Below, piece after piece: positions 1 through 12,301 of a DNA stretch of 64,000 bases (positions are counted from its first letter, which is position 1; the number at the start of each line of letters is the position of its first letter). This stretch comes from Thinopyrum elongatum (taxonomy: Eukaryota > Streptophyta > Magnoliopsida > Poales > Poaceae), in assembly GCA_011799875.1 (NCBI GenBank), contig CM022298.1, positions 285,521,395-285,585,394 on the forward strand, written 5' to 3'. The position numbers and the translations under genes were made by a program. The notes beneath the pieces are model-generated. The model saw only the letters and a list, made by a program, of their open reading frames with translations, did no database searches and was not told where the DNA came from.

Positions 1-958
1 AAAGATGGGGAGGTAGCTGAGCTCACGGCGGTCACGACGGAGCAGTCGGCGAGGTCGGGGACGAGCTGCTGCGGTGGTGACGGCGAAAGGGATCTCTGGC
101 GACGGCGAGGTCGGGCGAGGCTGTTGCGGTGGTTCCGAAGCGAACGAGCGCTCGGGGCTTGGTCTGCTCGATGGAGAGGACGACGACGGAGCTCGTGGAC
201 ACGGCAGCGCGGCTCGGGGACGACGGTGGACACGGGTTTCACGGTGGCGCGGCTGCGGCTGCGTCGGCCATGGTGGGGAGAGAGCGAGAGAGAGGCGCAG
301 GGGGGCGAATGAGGTGTCGAGGGGGTGGAGGCGACGACGTGGAGGACGTCCAGGCGTCCAGTGGCTCGAGCGGCAAGCAGCTGGCGCCGTGGCGGGCTCG
401 CGCACGCCGGCGTCACCTCCCTGTCTGCCTGGCGGGGACGAAGCAGCTGGCTGGCATGGGCCAGCACAGTGCTGGGCCGCCAGGTGGGCCGGCTGGTGAC
501 TTTGCCAGGTGAGTTTATTTTCCTCTTTTTTTTATTTCTGTTTTCTTATTTCTGCAAGTTTGTGGCTTTTCTAAAAATACCTAGGCACTTTCAAAAATCA
601 CCAAACTGCTCATGCCCACTGTATAGAGTATATCCAACATGGAACATTTTAGTTTGGGATTATTTGGACATTTAAAATATTTACTAGCATTTAAATGCCC
701 AAATGCAAGTTACATATGATTTAATTCAATGACCTTATGATGACCTAGAAAAATGTGAACCAGTTTTGGCAGAGGTTCTAACCCAAGACAAAAATGATGG
801 ACATTTTAGAAGGGCATTTCAGGTTCATTGAAAAAGATTTTAGTAAACCCTAGTTGTTTCCAGGGGGTGCTGGGGGTTCTATCATCCCCATTTCAGGTTT
901 CCGGAAAAGCTTAAACATGATGCAACACTCTAATGCCTGAACTAGCTAGGGTGTGACA
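1..958 (-). repeat. G1 3' LTR (partial)
   Basis: This stretch is a gap-free match of 10098-11055 with about 18 substitutions, 14 of them transitions. It ends on the plus strand in GTGTGACA at 951-958, so the LTR starts TGTCACAC on the element's own strand. Several open frames in the GC-rich part (74-512) exist only because the region is GC-rich. The same frames recur in the other LTR copy, and I do not call them genes. Confidence 0.93.
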
Positions 959-3900
959 ACTCACCCCCACACAAAAGAATCTCGTCCCGAGATTTAGGAT
1001 CCTTCGGGAAGAAGGTGGGGTACTCAAGTCGAAGACGATCCTCCCTTTCCCAAGTAGCTTCTTTCTCGGAATGGTGTGACCATTGAACCTTGAGAAACTT
1101 GATATTCTGGCGTCGAGTGGTACGTTCGGCTTGGTCAAGGATACGAACGGGATATTCTCGATATGTGAGATTATCTCGGAGATCAAGCGTTTCGTGGTCC
1201 ACTTCACGGATAGGATCCGAGAAGCAACGCCTGAGTTGAGAAACGTGGAAGACATCATGAACTCTGGAGAGATGCGGAGGTAGTTCCAATTGGTAGGCAA
1301 CTTCTCCTCGTTTGGCAAGAATGCGAAAGGGTCCAATGTAACGAGGAGCCAATTTACCCTTGATACCGAATCGATGGGTTCCCTTCAGAGGAGTAACCCG
1401 AAGGTAAGCCTTCTCGCCAACTTCATAAGTCATGAGCTTATGTTTGCGGTCATATTGGCTCTTTTGACGAGATTGGGCTGTTTTCAATTTCTCACGAATA
1501 ATGCGAACCTGCTCTTCTTCTTCCTGAATCATATCCGGGCCAAAGAGTTGTTTTCCCCGGTTTCTGACCAGTTAAGAGGCATTCGGCATTTTCGTCCATA
1601 GAGAACTTCGAAAGGGGCTTTGCCCAAGCTAGCTTGATAACTATTGTTATAAGCGAATTCGGCGAATGGAAGACATTTCTCCCAATCCATACCGAAAGAG
1701 ATGACAGAAGCTCGGAGCATATCTTCCAGAATTTGATTGACTCGTTCTACTTGACCACTTGATTGAGGGTGGAAGGCGGTGCTAAAGGAGAGACGAGTTC
1801 CCATAGCATTTTGGAAACTTTCCCAAAATCGAGAGGTGAAAAGACTTCCACGGTCTGAGTTAATCTCCAATGGAACACCATGAAGAGACACTATTCGGGA
1901 GATATACAAGTCAGCTAGCTGGCTAGCGGTTATACTCTCATGAACAGGTAGGAAGTGGGCTACTTTGGAAAGACGATCGACAACGACGAGGATAGCATTA
2001 TTCCCTCTCTTGGTCCTGGGAAACCCGGTAATGAAATCCATACCGATTTTATCCCATTTCCATTCAGGAGTAACCAAAGGTTGAAGGGTGCCAGCAGGCC
2101 GTTGATGCTCTTCTTTAACACGACGACATATGTCGCAATTAGCAATGTATTGAGCGATTTCTCTCTTCATCCTAGTCCACCAAAACCTCTGGCGTAGGTC
2201 TTGATACATTTTAGTACTACCGGGATGAATGGTGAGAGGGGATTCATGAGCTTCCTTAAGGATCAATTGCCGTAGCTGTTGTTTCTTGGGAACCACTATA
2301 CGGTTCTCGAAGAAAACAACTCCTCGCTCATCCATGGAGAAACACTTAGCAGTTCCGCTAGCAATGTTCTCCTTGATCCGAGAAATTCCTCTATCATACT
2401 GCTGAGCGGTTATGATTTGATCCGTAAGGTTAGGTTTCGCCACCAGGGTGGATAGGAATCCTCGAGGAACAATGTGAAGGTTAAGCTTACGGAATTCCTC
2501 GTGGAGAAGTGGTTGACTTTGTTGTAACATCAAGTTGTTACAATAAGATTTACGACTTAGCGCATCAGCCATGACATTGGCTTTGCCCGGGGTGTAAGTT
2601 ATTCCTAAGTCATAATCCGTAATCAACTCGACCCAACGTCTTTGCCTAAGATTCAAATCCGGTTGGGTGAAGATGTATTTCAGACTTTGGTGATCGGTGT
2701 AAATTTCGCAACGATTACCGAGAAGGTAATGTCGCCATGTTTTGAGTGCATGGACCACAGCTGCAAGCTCTAGATCATGTGTGGGATAATTATCCTCATG
2801 TGGACGCAACTGTCGAGAAGCGTAGGCAATCACATGACGATCTTGCATGAGTATGAAACCTAGTCCTTGTCGCGAGGCGTCGCAATAGATAACAAAGTCC
2901 TTAGAAAAATCTGGTGGCACAAGTACGGGGGCAGATGTCAGGCGTCTTTTCAATTCCTGAAAGCTGAACTCGCACTATGGGGTCCACTCGAACCTTTTAT
3001 CTTTCTTGAGAAGTTCAGTTAAAGGTTTAGCAACCTTGGAGAAATTCTCGACGAAGCGGCGACAGTAGCTCGCTAAGCCAAGGAAACTCCGAACTTGCTT
3101 GACTGTTTCAGGTGGAGTCCAATCAAGGACGGCTTGAACTCGCTCAGGATTGACAGCAATACCCTTACCAGAGATCACGTGGCCTAGATAGGTCACTTCT
3201 GGCAACCAAAATTCACACTTGGAGAATTTGGCATAAAGACGATGCTCTCGAAGTTTCATCAATACTAGCCTTAGATGCTCGGCATGTTCTTCCTCATTCT
3301 TGGAGTAGATGAGTATATCATCGAGGTATACCACGACGAATTTATCCAAATACTCAATGAAGATTGAGTTCATTAACCGAGAGAAAGTGGCTGGAGCATT
3401 GGTTAAACCGAAGGACATGACGGTGTACTCGTATTGGCCATAACGAGTAACAAAGGCCGTTTTAGGAATGTCCCCGTTCTTGATTTTGATTTGATGGTAG
3501 CCCAACCGCAAATCCATTTTGGAAAAGACTGAGGATCCAGCAAGCTGATCATACAGATTGTTGATCCTGGGGAGCAGATACTTGTTCTTGATAGTGACCA
3601 AATTGACAGGTCGGTAATCTACAACCATCCGATCCGTTCCATCCTTCTTCTTGACGAAGAGGACGGGGCAAGCCCATGGAGATGAACTAGGACGGATGAA
3701 ACCCTTTTTCAAGGACTCATCGAGTTGTATCTTAAGCTCGGCTAGTTCTAGGGGTGCCATCTTATAGGGTCTTCTAGAGATTGGGACGGTTCCTGGAACA
3801 AGGTCTATCACGAACTCAACATCCCTGTCAGGTGGAACACCTGGCAGTTCTTCTGGAAAGACATCCGGGAAGTCACGGACTACCGGAATGTCTTCAAGGT

Positions 3901-5419
3901 CTGGAAGAGGGTTGGCATTTAGGGAGTAGAGCTGACGCTTAGACACTCGGGTCAAAACATTGACTGTCTTGCCCGATGGATGGGTGAGTTGAACAGTTCT
4001 AGTAGAGCAATCAATCTTAGCGTAATGGGCTGACATCCAGTCCATACCCAAGATGATGTTTATGTCCGAGGACTTGAGAGCTATCAGTGATGCAAGGAAG
4101 ACCAATCTATCGACAAGAATTTCATTTCCATGGCTTACTTGAGAGGTTTGCCATTTAGAACCAGGGGTTTGAATTACCATGGAGGTGGGCATGTCACAAA
4201 ATGTGGTGTTGTGCAATCGAGCATAGCTCTCAGAGATAAAAGAATGAGATGCTCCAGTATCAAATAGAACAGTTGCTGGATGGCAGTTAACAAAGAGCGT
4301 ACCAAGGACGACATTGGGATCCTCATGAGTTTCTTCAGCTGAAACATAGTTGACATGGCCACGTGCAGTGGTGGCTGGCTTAGCGTAATATGTCTTTCCC
4401 GTTGGCTTGTCACGACCAACGGACTTTCCGGGCTGATTGGGGTGGTTGTTCTGGGGACACTCGCGCATGTAGTGACCCGTCTCTCCATACTTGAAGCATG
4501 TCACAACATTGGAGCGTGGAGCAGCATTAGCAGAGGGGCCACCATAGGCCTTGGGCGGTGCAAACTGCTGATTGGGGCGAGGCGCCTCAAAGGATGGCCT
4601 CGGAGTGAACCTGGGTGGCAGGGCTGTGTTTGGAATCCACACCCGGCGCTTCTGATGTCCAGAACCGGATGAAGAACCAAAGTCACGGGAGTGCTTGCGT
4701 GAGGCGTCATAGTCAGTCTGACCTGTCTCAGCACTGATGGCCTTCTTCACCAACTTCTGAAAAGAGGTGCACTCGTGCAGACGAAGATCACGACGAAGCT
4801 CGGGGCTAAGTCCCTTGCGGAACCTTGCCTGTTTCTTGGCGTCGATGGATACCTCTTCAGGAGCATATCGTGCTAGATTTCCAAACTCACGGCTGTATGC
4901 ATCCACGGTCAGTCTACCTTGGGTGAAATTGCAGAACTCCTCCCTCTTACGATCCATGAAACCTTCCGGGATGTGATGCTCACGGAAAGCCTCACTGAAG
5001 TCAGCCCAAGTGGTAATCTGCCCAGCCGGGCGCATGGCCTCATAGTTTTCCCACCAAAGGCTAGCAGGGCCTTCGAGGTGATAGGCAGCGTAGATAACCT
5101 TATCAGCTTTGGCTACGTTGGCGGAACGTAGCTTATTGGTGATGCTGCGAAGCCAATCATCCGCATCGAGGGGCTCGACGGAATGATGGAATGTCGGTGG
5201 GTACAACTTGATAAAGTCATTGATTGACACCAATTCGTTCCTCTGATGATGTGCAGTATTCTCCTCAATGCGGGCTAGCAAGCGGTTGGTCTCACGCTTG
5301 TTTCTTTCTGCCTCCAGCATAACTTCGGCCAGAGAAGGCAGGTGAGGCAGATTCCCATCCCTAGCTGCACTGGCTTCACCCTGCTCCGGGGCAGCAGGGT
5401 TGTTGCGGGTATTAACCAT
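942..5419 (-). pseudogene. G1 gag-pol polyprotein (gag, protease, RT, RNase H, integrase, chromodomain), one stop and one frameshift
   Basis: The start is the ATG at 5417-5419 (MVNTRNN); the open frame upstream of it is non-conserved leader. Domains in order: a retrotransposon gag domain ([23 protein letters not shown]); a zinc knuckle reading [14 protein letters not shown], in which the second cysteine has become tyrosine; an aspartic protease with [15 protein letters not shown] with [10 protein letters not shown]; RNase H with YCDAS and YTDH; integrase with an H2C2 finger, the catalytic MDF and SDRG and the glutamate of QVERVNQ; and a chromodomain-like tail (VRILDQAERTTRR to WEREDRLRLEYP). 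A TAG at about 2954 (after FEWTP) splits RT from RNase H. A small indel at about 1535 shifts the frame before the chromodomain part. The final codons run into the LTR and stop at 942. It encodes the retrotransposon capsid and enzymes and is probably inactive because of these breaks. Confidence 0.93.
959..996 (-). other. G1 polypurine tract and adjoining inverted repeat
   Basis: On the minus strand GTGTGGGGGTGAGT (959-972) lies directly against the 3' LTR, as a plus-strand primer should. Next to it, 978-994 is a perfect inverted repeat with 7-bp arms, AATCTCG and CGAGATT, around a 3-base centre. Related inverted repeats sit at the same place in G2, G3 and G5. In G1 these bases also encode the last residues of the polyprotein. 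Confidence 0.8.
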
Positions 5420-5765
5420 CCTAGGAGAGACAAGACAACGGCTTAGACAAGGATGGCAAAATGCTGGCAAGGAAGTGCAGAATGTAATGGACGACATGAA
5501 ATGCTGAGATGGTCCTTGCACGACATGGTAATATAGAAACTGCCATATATATACCATCGGTCATACACACCGTACATAGTTTAGTACAAGCCCAGGCTAA
5601 AGTACAACTACGGTGAAAGACGTTACATCTCATCGAAGGCATTCCAAGCTCCTATACATTATTTTTCTACACCTCTGGAATGTGATACACACCAAGTCGT
5701 ATCCACAAGTCACGCAGGACTGTGGAAAATACAACTGTTACAATACTAGTGAAGCTGCTACCAAC

Positions 5766-6539
5766 TCAGACATCTCCGTAGTAATCTTCATAGAGATTAC
5801 CACCATGTCCTGGGAGCTGAACATGATCATCTGGAAACAGTCGGTCCTGTGGAGCTTGCGGTCCAAAAGGACTCGGATGTGGCCTTGGTCCAACAAACGG
5901 TGGCAGACGGGGTCCACGGGGAGGAGTGATGCCTCCTACATCACGCCAGTCCATACAATCTGGTAGACCAGACCGCACGGGGTACAAGTCCCTCATGTCC
6001 ATATACCCAGCCTGCACGGCAGGTGCAAACCGTGTCAGAGTGGCCCAGTGATCAGAACGAGTGTTGAAGAGCTCCATTCGCAAGGCACGATTCTCACGGT
6101 CCTTGTCCTCAAGCAACTCGGTGGTGGTGCGGAGTAGTGAATCCTCATGGATAGAGTCAGTGTAAAGGGCCTGATAGTACCCTTGTGCCCCAGGGAGTGA
6201 TGCTGGCATATAGCGGAAATCAGTGTTCCGAAGCAAGGCAAGTCTGGCTCGCATGACAGTCATCATCGAGTAAGCAGCGTCTTGCACGGACATCTCAATG
6301 GTAACCCCAAGTCCATATGAGCAATGGAGGGGTTCAGTAGCTCCAGGATAGGAAGGGTATATCCTGACTGTACAAAGATATTGGCTCTGGTTGAAGTCTC
6401 GAAACTGCTCTTCGACGGTATACTCTGGATACCATCGATAGCCTGTCTCGATCATCACTCGGACCAGCATGGCCGTGTGACCAGGTACATCGAGGCACCG
6501 AGTCAGACGAACCACTTGATTTTGGGTGCGAGTGGCCAT
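5766..6539 (-). CDS. G1 extra sense ORF between primer site and gag, 257 aa, unknown function
   Basis: The reading frame is intact and starts at the ATG at 6537-6539 (MATRTQNQVVRL). It lies on the coding strand of the element, after the primer site and about 350 bases before the gag ATG. I do not recognise a named family. Residues about 40-100 read as strand, strand, helix: SQYLCTVRIYPSY, then LHCSYGLGVTIEM, then an alanine-rich helix (QDAAYSMMTVMRARL). A charged, probably coiled helix follows (EDSLLRTTTELLEDKDREN), then a proline-rich tail ending in EDYYGDV. Equivalent ORFs sit at the same place in G2 (16268-17092) and G3 (48247-49083) with the same pattern but little identity. A double-stranded-RNA-binding-like fold is my inference. 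An internal gag-like or chaperone role is also possible. Confidence 0.7.
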   Translation of the reverse strand: MATRTQNQVVRLTRCLDVPGHTAMLVRVMIETGYRWYPEYTVEEQFRDFNQSQYLCTVRIYPSYPGATEPLHCSYGLGVTIEMSVQDAAYSMMTVMRARLALLRNTDFRYMPASLPGAQGYYQALYTDSIHEDSLLRTTTELLEDKDRENRALRMELFNTRSDHWATLTRFAPAVQAGYMDMRDLYPVRSGLPDCMDWRDVGGITPPRGPRLPPFVGPRPHPSPFGPQAPQDRLFPDDHVQLPGHGGNLYEDYYGDV

Positions 6540-6962
6540 CTGGAAACACGAAATAAGGCAAAGGCATTAGAATTTTCTAGGAGAAATCGGACAGCATAAC
6601 GGCTGTAAATGCTCAAAAAAAGATTTGAGACATTCACAACAGTTTGCAAGCCACTCAACAACATCATATCAAGGTTCTGGTTCAACTGACAACATACTAG
6701 AAGTAGTAGAAACTGAACTGAGGCTTGTAACCAATAATCCTATAAGTTACTACAGATTAGTAACACGTGAACCTGATAGAGAAAAGAGAGCCTAGTCCTT
6801 AACCCACATAGAAAGAGAAGAGGATGGCTCAGATCAGAGGGCATAAGGTAAAGGAGTAAAAAGAGCCTTACATCCCTCCCACAATCAATTCCCCTACATA
6901 TAAATAAAGCATTTCTAGACTCGACATCGACCAGTTTGGCTCAACGAACCTACAGGCAGTCC

Positions 6963-6975
6963 GGCTCTGATACCA
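6963..6975 (-). other. G1 primer binding site (initiator Met tRNA)
   Basis: The minus strand reads TGGTATCAGAGCC, the classic plant primer site complementary to the 3' end of initiator methionine tRNA. It begins 4 bases from the LTR edge at 6980. Confidence 0.93.
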
Positions 6976-7904
6976 ACGCTGTCAGGACCCCGATTCTAAG
7001 TCACACTTATCTAGCCTGTAACACCTCATATCACTTTGCGGCCTCACACACGGTATTCCCACGTGTGTCACCTTACCATGGCCCGGGACCGTTTGCGCCT
7101 TTTGGCTCACGTATATGATAGCGTTGCTAGCATTCATATGACAGAGAACCCGGGCCGACATGGCTAGTCGTGAACCCAAAGCGGCGCTAACTTACGGGGA
7201 CAGGCATACATGAATCAACATCGAGCATGTCGGTCAGCAGCGTGTGAATCCGGGCTGTAGCACTGGGCTAGCAGGACTCCGGGAAACCGGGCTGTAGCAG
7301 GCTAGGCAGGACTCCGGATATCACCGCGTGACATTTCCCCGAAGGGACAGACACAGGAACGAAGTGAAACACATGCCGGCCAGTCTAAGTGTTCCGGAGC
7401 AGCAGTGCTGGGCTAGCAGGACTCCGGTAAACCGGGCTGTAGCGGACTACCAAGGCTCAGTGGAGACACCAGACTACATTTCCCCATAAGAGAGGCTGCC
7501 AAGGATAAACAACTAGATAGTCGGATCCCACACATAGCAAGCATTTCAATCATACACACAATATGCTCGATATGTGTAAATACAACATGGCATCACAACA
7601 AAACTCTACAACTCAAAGTACTTTATTTAAAAGGCTCTGGGGAGCCATACATAACATGTTCATACAGATAGGGGTCACACGACCCGACACTCAAGTCATA
7701 CAAACATACAAGCACATGCGGAAGCAACCAGTCTGAGTACAGACACTAGAAAGAAAGAAGGCTTGACGAAGCCTGTCTATCTACATGGGCCCTTCACAAG
7801 CTCAGGTCACCACCTGGGTGGCAAGTCACTCGTCAACGTCGAGATCTACAAAGAACCCTTCGGAGGGGGCGGTGTTCTCGTCTGCAATAATTATTATAGC
7901 AACA

Positions 7905-7922
7905 TGAGTACAAAGGTACTCA
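7905..7922. promoter_or_regulatory. G1 LTR hairpin, TGAGTAC / GTACTCA
   Basis: A perfect 7-bp inverted repeat with a 4-base loop (AAAG). The same stem, with different loops, occurs in the LTRs of G2, G3 and G5 on the 3' side of the palindrome. The function is unknown. Confidence 0.6.
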
Positions 7923-8219
7923 GCAAGTCTTACAATAGATCCTAATATATATGCACATCCTCAAGAAGGGTGGTGGAGTTATTGCAGCAAGCCAGCTTTG
8001 ACTCTTGGCTACACTATCCTACGAGACACCACTTGAGAAATTAGTTTTCGCACACGAGTCCACTAAACACCATCACAATACTCCACCGTGGATCCTCCCT
8101 CGTAATCCTACGAGAGGGCCATCCGCGGTACTCACACTTATCTTGAGTCTTTTAGTAGTAACCATTAACTTGTCTATGAACTGCATAAGCGACCAAGTAG
8201 TCCTTTACCGCGGACGCGG

Positions 8220-8231
8220 CTATTCGAATAG
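8220..8231. promoter_or_regulatory. G1 LTR conserved 12-bp palindrome
   Basis: CTATTCGAATAG is a perfect palindrome in the context GGCTATTCGAATAG, followed by a CCTGCAGGGG-like box. The same 12 bases occur in all LTRs of G2, G3 and G5 that cover this point. It may be a protein-binding site or a transcript structure. Confidence 0.6.
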
Positions 8232-11175
8232 TTTTATACCCTGCAGGGGTGTACCTCGTCACACATGTTTCCACCACTTAGCATCTGCACACGACATGTG
8301 CTCGGCAGACTTCAAGCGAAAACCGACGTGGGTGTAGACCACGACCTGACTAACCACACAAGTCTCTAGTCCAGGTTTATCGCCTATTCGGGTTCCATCC
8401 GCAAGGAATTCCGGCCGGGGTGTCCTCAACGGCCCCAAACGATGTGTGCAGGGTTCCCGAGATACCAAACGGGCGACCCGGTACACCGTGCCACGTGCCT
8501 ACCGCATCACAGCCCACCCCTAAGGTCAGCGCTGCGCACGGCCTCCAGCAACTACAAACACCAGAAACTACTTGCAACTCCTGGACAGAGGACGGGGTGA
8601 TTAATAAGTCGAGAGAGTCAATTAAGGATCCCAATGTGTGGTAGTAGCTGAATCTTAAATCACGCATACAGATCTCAGTTCTTAAGGACGGCCTCAATGA
8701 AACAACCCACCATGTACTCCTACATGGCCTCTCATCGATACCTTTACCAAAACATGTTCAACACTTCACCCTCATTACCGACACAACCATTCACTCTAGT
8801 TCATCACCCTGATGAGCCAGACCTGACACACCTCTAAGCATAGCAGGCATAGCATGGTTAGGAAAACACAGACATGGCTCAATCAACTCCTACACATGCT
8901 AGTGGGTTTCATCTAGTTACTGTGGCAATGACAGGTCATGCAGAGGATATGGGTTCAACTACCGCAACACACAGCAGTTTGAAACACGTTGTCTTAATGC
9001 AGTAAACGAGAGCAGAAGCGAGAAGATGGGTTTGTATCGAAATGATCAATGGGGTTGCTTGCCTGACAGAGTGGTAGTGGAATACTGCCCTTCAGTTGGA
9101 TACTCGTGAATATCCTCGGAGGCAGAACCTACCACGAAGAACACATCGAAACACAATCATCACATGGCAATATGCAACAATATGATGCATGCTATGACAT
9201 GGCAAAATGAGTGTGTTTTGGCTAATGCATCTTAGAACAGGATGGTTTGAGTTCATTTGAGTCAAGGATTCAAATGCAAACCCAAAATAAGAGGTCATAT
9301 TAGTGCAATAACTTGTTTCATCTAATCAGCAAGGTTAAAGTGTTCTGACATGCATGAAACCAGTACAGATGGAAAGATTGGATTTTTCTGATCCAAATTC
9401 ATATATAATTTGTTTGATTTGGAGCTACGGTTGAATTACTATGAATTTTTGAAATTTTTGGTATTTTCTGGAATTTACTGATTGAAATAAATCCAGAAAA
9501 TACTTATTGCGTCAGCATTGCGTCAGGGTGACGTCAGCAGTCAACGGGGCCGGTCCAGGTCAAATCTGACGCTGGGGCCCACATGTCAGTGTCTAACTAA
9601 CTAACCTAAGTTAATTAGTACTAATCTAACCCTAAACTAGATTAGTTAAGGCCCTGGGCCCACACGTCAGTGACCCAGGGGGGTCAAATCCCTGGTCAAA
9701 CTGGGCTGACTCGCCGGTGTTTAGCCGCCGGCGAGGCCAGACGCGGCGGGGCGGTGCGGGTTTCGTCCTCCGACGACCAAAACAACGGCGGAGCACATCT
9801 ACGTGAAGCGGGGAGTGAGCCGCGTCGAGTGGTGGCAGTGGGTGGAGCTGGGGTGGCCGGAAACGACGCCGGCGACGAGCTGTGCGACTGCCGGAGTTCG
9901 GGCGAGCTCGGGCTCGTTGCTAGGGGGCACGGCGAGGTGCGTGGAGTGGTGCTGCGGGCTCCTGGGGATGCGGTGAAGACGATGGCGTGCTCGGAATCGA
10001 GCCAACGTGGCTGTGGCCACGACGGCGACGTGCTGAGGCGGCGGCGGGTGCGGCCGAGCTCGGTGCAGTCGATGCAGGGCTCGAGAGCGAGAACGGAAAA
10101 GATGGGGAGGTAGCTGAGCTCATGGCGGTCACGACGGAGCAGTCGGCAAGGTCGGGGACGAGCTGCTGCGGTGGTGACGGCGAAAGGGATCTCCGGCGAC
10201 GGCGAGGTCGGGCGAGGCTGTTGCGGTGGTTCCGAAGCGAATGAGCGCTCGGGGCTCGGTCTGCTCGATGGAGAGGATGACGACGGAGCTTGTGGACACG
10301 GCAGCGCGGCTCGGGGACGACGGTGGACGCGGGTTTCACGGTGGCGCGGCTGCGGCTGCGTCGGCCATGGTGGGGAGAGAGCGAGAGAGAGGCGCAGGGG
10401 GGAGAATGAGGTGTCGAGGGGGTCGAGGCGACGACGTGGAGGACGTCCAGGCGTCCAGCGGCTCGAGCGGCAAGCAGCTGGCGCCGTGGCGGGCTCGCGC
10501 ACGCCGGCGTCACCTCCCTGCCTGCCTGGCGGGGACGAAGCAGCTGGCTGGCATGGGCCAGCACAGTGCTGGGCCGCCAGGTGGGCCGACTGGTGACTTT
10601 GCCAGGTGAGTTTATTTTCCTCTTTTTTTGATTTCTGTTTTCTTATTTCTGCAAGTTTGTGGCTTTTCTAAAAATACCTAGGCACTTTCAAAAATCACCA
10701 AACTGCTCATGCCCACTGTATAGAGTATATCCTACATGGAACATTTCAGTTTGGGATTATTTGGACATTTAAAATATTTACTAGCATTTAAATGCCCAAA
10801 TGCAAGTTACATATGATTTAATTCAATGACCTTATGATGACCTAGAAAAATGTGAACCAGTTTTGGCAGAGGTTCTAACCCAAGACAAAAATGATGGACA
10901 TTTTAGAAGGGCATTTCAGGTTCATTGAAAAAGATTTTAGTAAACCCTAGTTGTTTCCAGGGGGTGCTGGGGGTTCTATCATCCCCATTTCAGGTTTCCG
11001 GAAAAGCTTAAGCATGATGCAACACTCTAATGCCTGAACTAGCTAGGGTGTGATAGCATAGATGCAACATCATGTGTCAATGTCAAGTATTCATCATATC
11101 TATAATCACAAGGTAGAGCCACGAACATGCAAGTATCAACAGGTATGCATCAATGCAATGATTCACAACAAATTC

Positions 11176-11177
<2 letters not shown>

Positions 11178-11207
<30 letters not shown>
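11178..11207. repeat. CAT microsatellite, 10 units
   Basis: (CAT)10 lies in the G2 3' LTR. The same site in the other LTR (29504-29521) has 6 units, so the array changed length after insertion. It creates a run of histidine codons in one frame, which is not evidence for a protein. Confidence 0.9.
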
Positions 11208-12293
11208 GCATTCGGAAAATTATCGATGAACAAAAAGAGGGGTATCATGGTCAAAGGGCTGCTTGCCTTGGTTGGCTTGGTCTTCAAAGTCTTCAAGTCC
11301 TTCTCCTTCTTCTTCTCCAACTATGTCGTCAAACACGGGATCTATTCGTCGCAAAGTAACAACGAGAAAATAAGGTAATAGTAAAACAGAAAAATGAAAG
11401 TGCCCATAAAATGTCAACTTATTTTTGGTAAATATTAGGATGAAAACTAAGAATGAAAAAAAATATTAGTTTTGGATTTGGGGTTATGGAATACTAGAAA
11501 TGGATTTGAATGCTGAAATTTGAAATTAAATTTGAATAGAACAGAAAAGTTGGTTGGATATGTATGAAAGTTACACCATTAAATAGGTGGGATTTTTAGA
11601 AGATTATAGGAGTTGGAATTGTTGGATTTGGATAAATATTTTATTTTGTGGAATTTTCGGAAGTTACAGACATAAAGAAAAAGAAAAGGGGCATTGTGCA
11701 ACTGGGCCGTAACGGCCACAGTGCAGCAGGCCCAGAAGGAATAGGGCCCAAACAAGCCGGTGCGCGCGCGCCAGGTTTGCAAACCTGACGAGCGGGGCCC
11801 GGGCGTCAGAGAGAGAGAGAGGTGAGGGAGAGGTGAGGATGATAGGTGGGGCCCACCTGTGATCTTCAACCACGTGACCAGAAGGGTCGGCGAGCTCACC
11901 GGCGACGATGCAGGGCACAACGAGGCTAACCGAGGGCACCACTGAACCCAACATTGAGTCGCCGTTCGGGGGGTCCGGAGTTGGACGAAGGGGAGCCGCG
12001 GTTCGTCGGTGACGAGATCCTGCTGCGGAGGTGCTTCAGGAGGTGATCGCCGGGGTCGCCCCTTGCTGCAAACAGAGTGTAGGAGAGAGGGGAACGCGTC
12101 AGTGGCCTACTGTGGTTCTAGATCGAGGCCAAACAGGGGCAGGGGAGGCCTCTACCGTGTGTGCTCCGGCAACCCGAGGCGGCGGCGCTCGCCTTGATCC
12201 CGAGCACAGAAAGGGAGAGAGGAGCTGGGGCTCTGCTGGTGGTTGATTGAAGGCGAGGGAGTGAGGATGGAGGCCAAAGGAGGGCTCGGGGCG

Positions 12294-12301
12294 GCTTAAA
12301 T
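12294..12301 (-). promoter_or_regulatory. Possible TATA box in the G2 LTR
   Basis: The minus strand reads TATTTAAG in a GC-rich surrounding, a likely core promoter on the element's own strand. The same bases occur in the other LTR at 30580-30587. This rests on sequence alone. Confidence 0.4.

Larger units (their letters stand above)
1..11055 (-). mobile_element. G1: chromodomain Ty3/Gypsy LTR retrotransposon, left LTR cut by the window edge
   Basis: Read on the minus strand, the element runs 5' LTR (6980-11055), primer binding site (6963-6975), an extra sense ORF (5766-6539), gag-pol (942-5419), polypurine tract (961-974) and 3' LTR (1-958, its other end outside the window). The two LTR stretches that can be compared, 1-958 and 10098-11055, have equal length and differ at about 18 positions by hand count (about 1.9%), so the insertion is young. 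The right end falls in the middle of another LTR (G2): the sequence just outside, starting GCATAGATGC, also occurs uninterrupted at 29385 in the second G2 LTR. The order RT, RNase H, integrase plus a C-terminal chromodomain-like segment makes this a Gypsy chromovirus; a Tekay/Del-like lineage is inferred from integrase wording such as YGRKC and NWSETG. Confidence 0.93.
6980..11055 (-). repeat. G1 5' LTR (4,076 bp)
   Basis: It begins TGTCAGGACCCC on the plus strand, directly after the primer site, and its far part (10098-11055) duplicates 1-958. Its outer end reads GTGTGATA where the other copy has GTGTGACA. It holds a short GAGTAC hairpin (7905-7922), a 12-bp palindrome (8220-8231) and two dispersed copies of a GGGCTAGCAGGACTCCGG-like segment (about 7267 and 7410). 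There is a GC-rich block at 9700-10600, and its open frames are not called as genes. A diverged copy of 7115-7510 lies inside the CACTA element at 18708-19037. Confidence 0.93.

Noticed and set aside
74..512. Open frames in the GC-rich part of the G1 LTR, repeated at 10171-10609
   Set aside because: They overlap in several frames, lack any family motif and exist in both LTR copies. GC richness explains them.
6963..6975. tRNA-Met gene
   Set aside because: Only the 13-base primer site is present, next to an LTR; there is no cloverleaf sequence around it. The same holds at 28107 and 49231.
9696..10564. Long proline/serine/arginine-rich frames on the minus strand (268 and 214 codons)
   Set aside because: They overlap each other in different frames within LTR sequence. 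Codon content follows GC content, and there is no domain.
11127..11378. Histidine-rich ORF
   Set aside because: The His run is the CAT microsatellite, which has 6 units in the other LTR copy. No other protein feature is seen.
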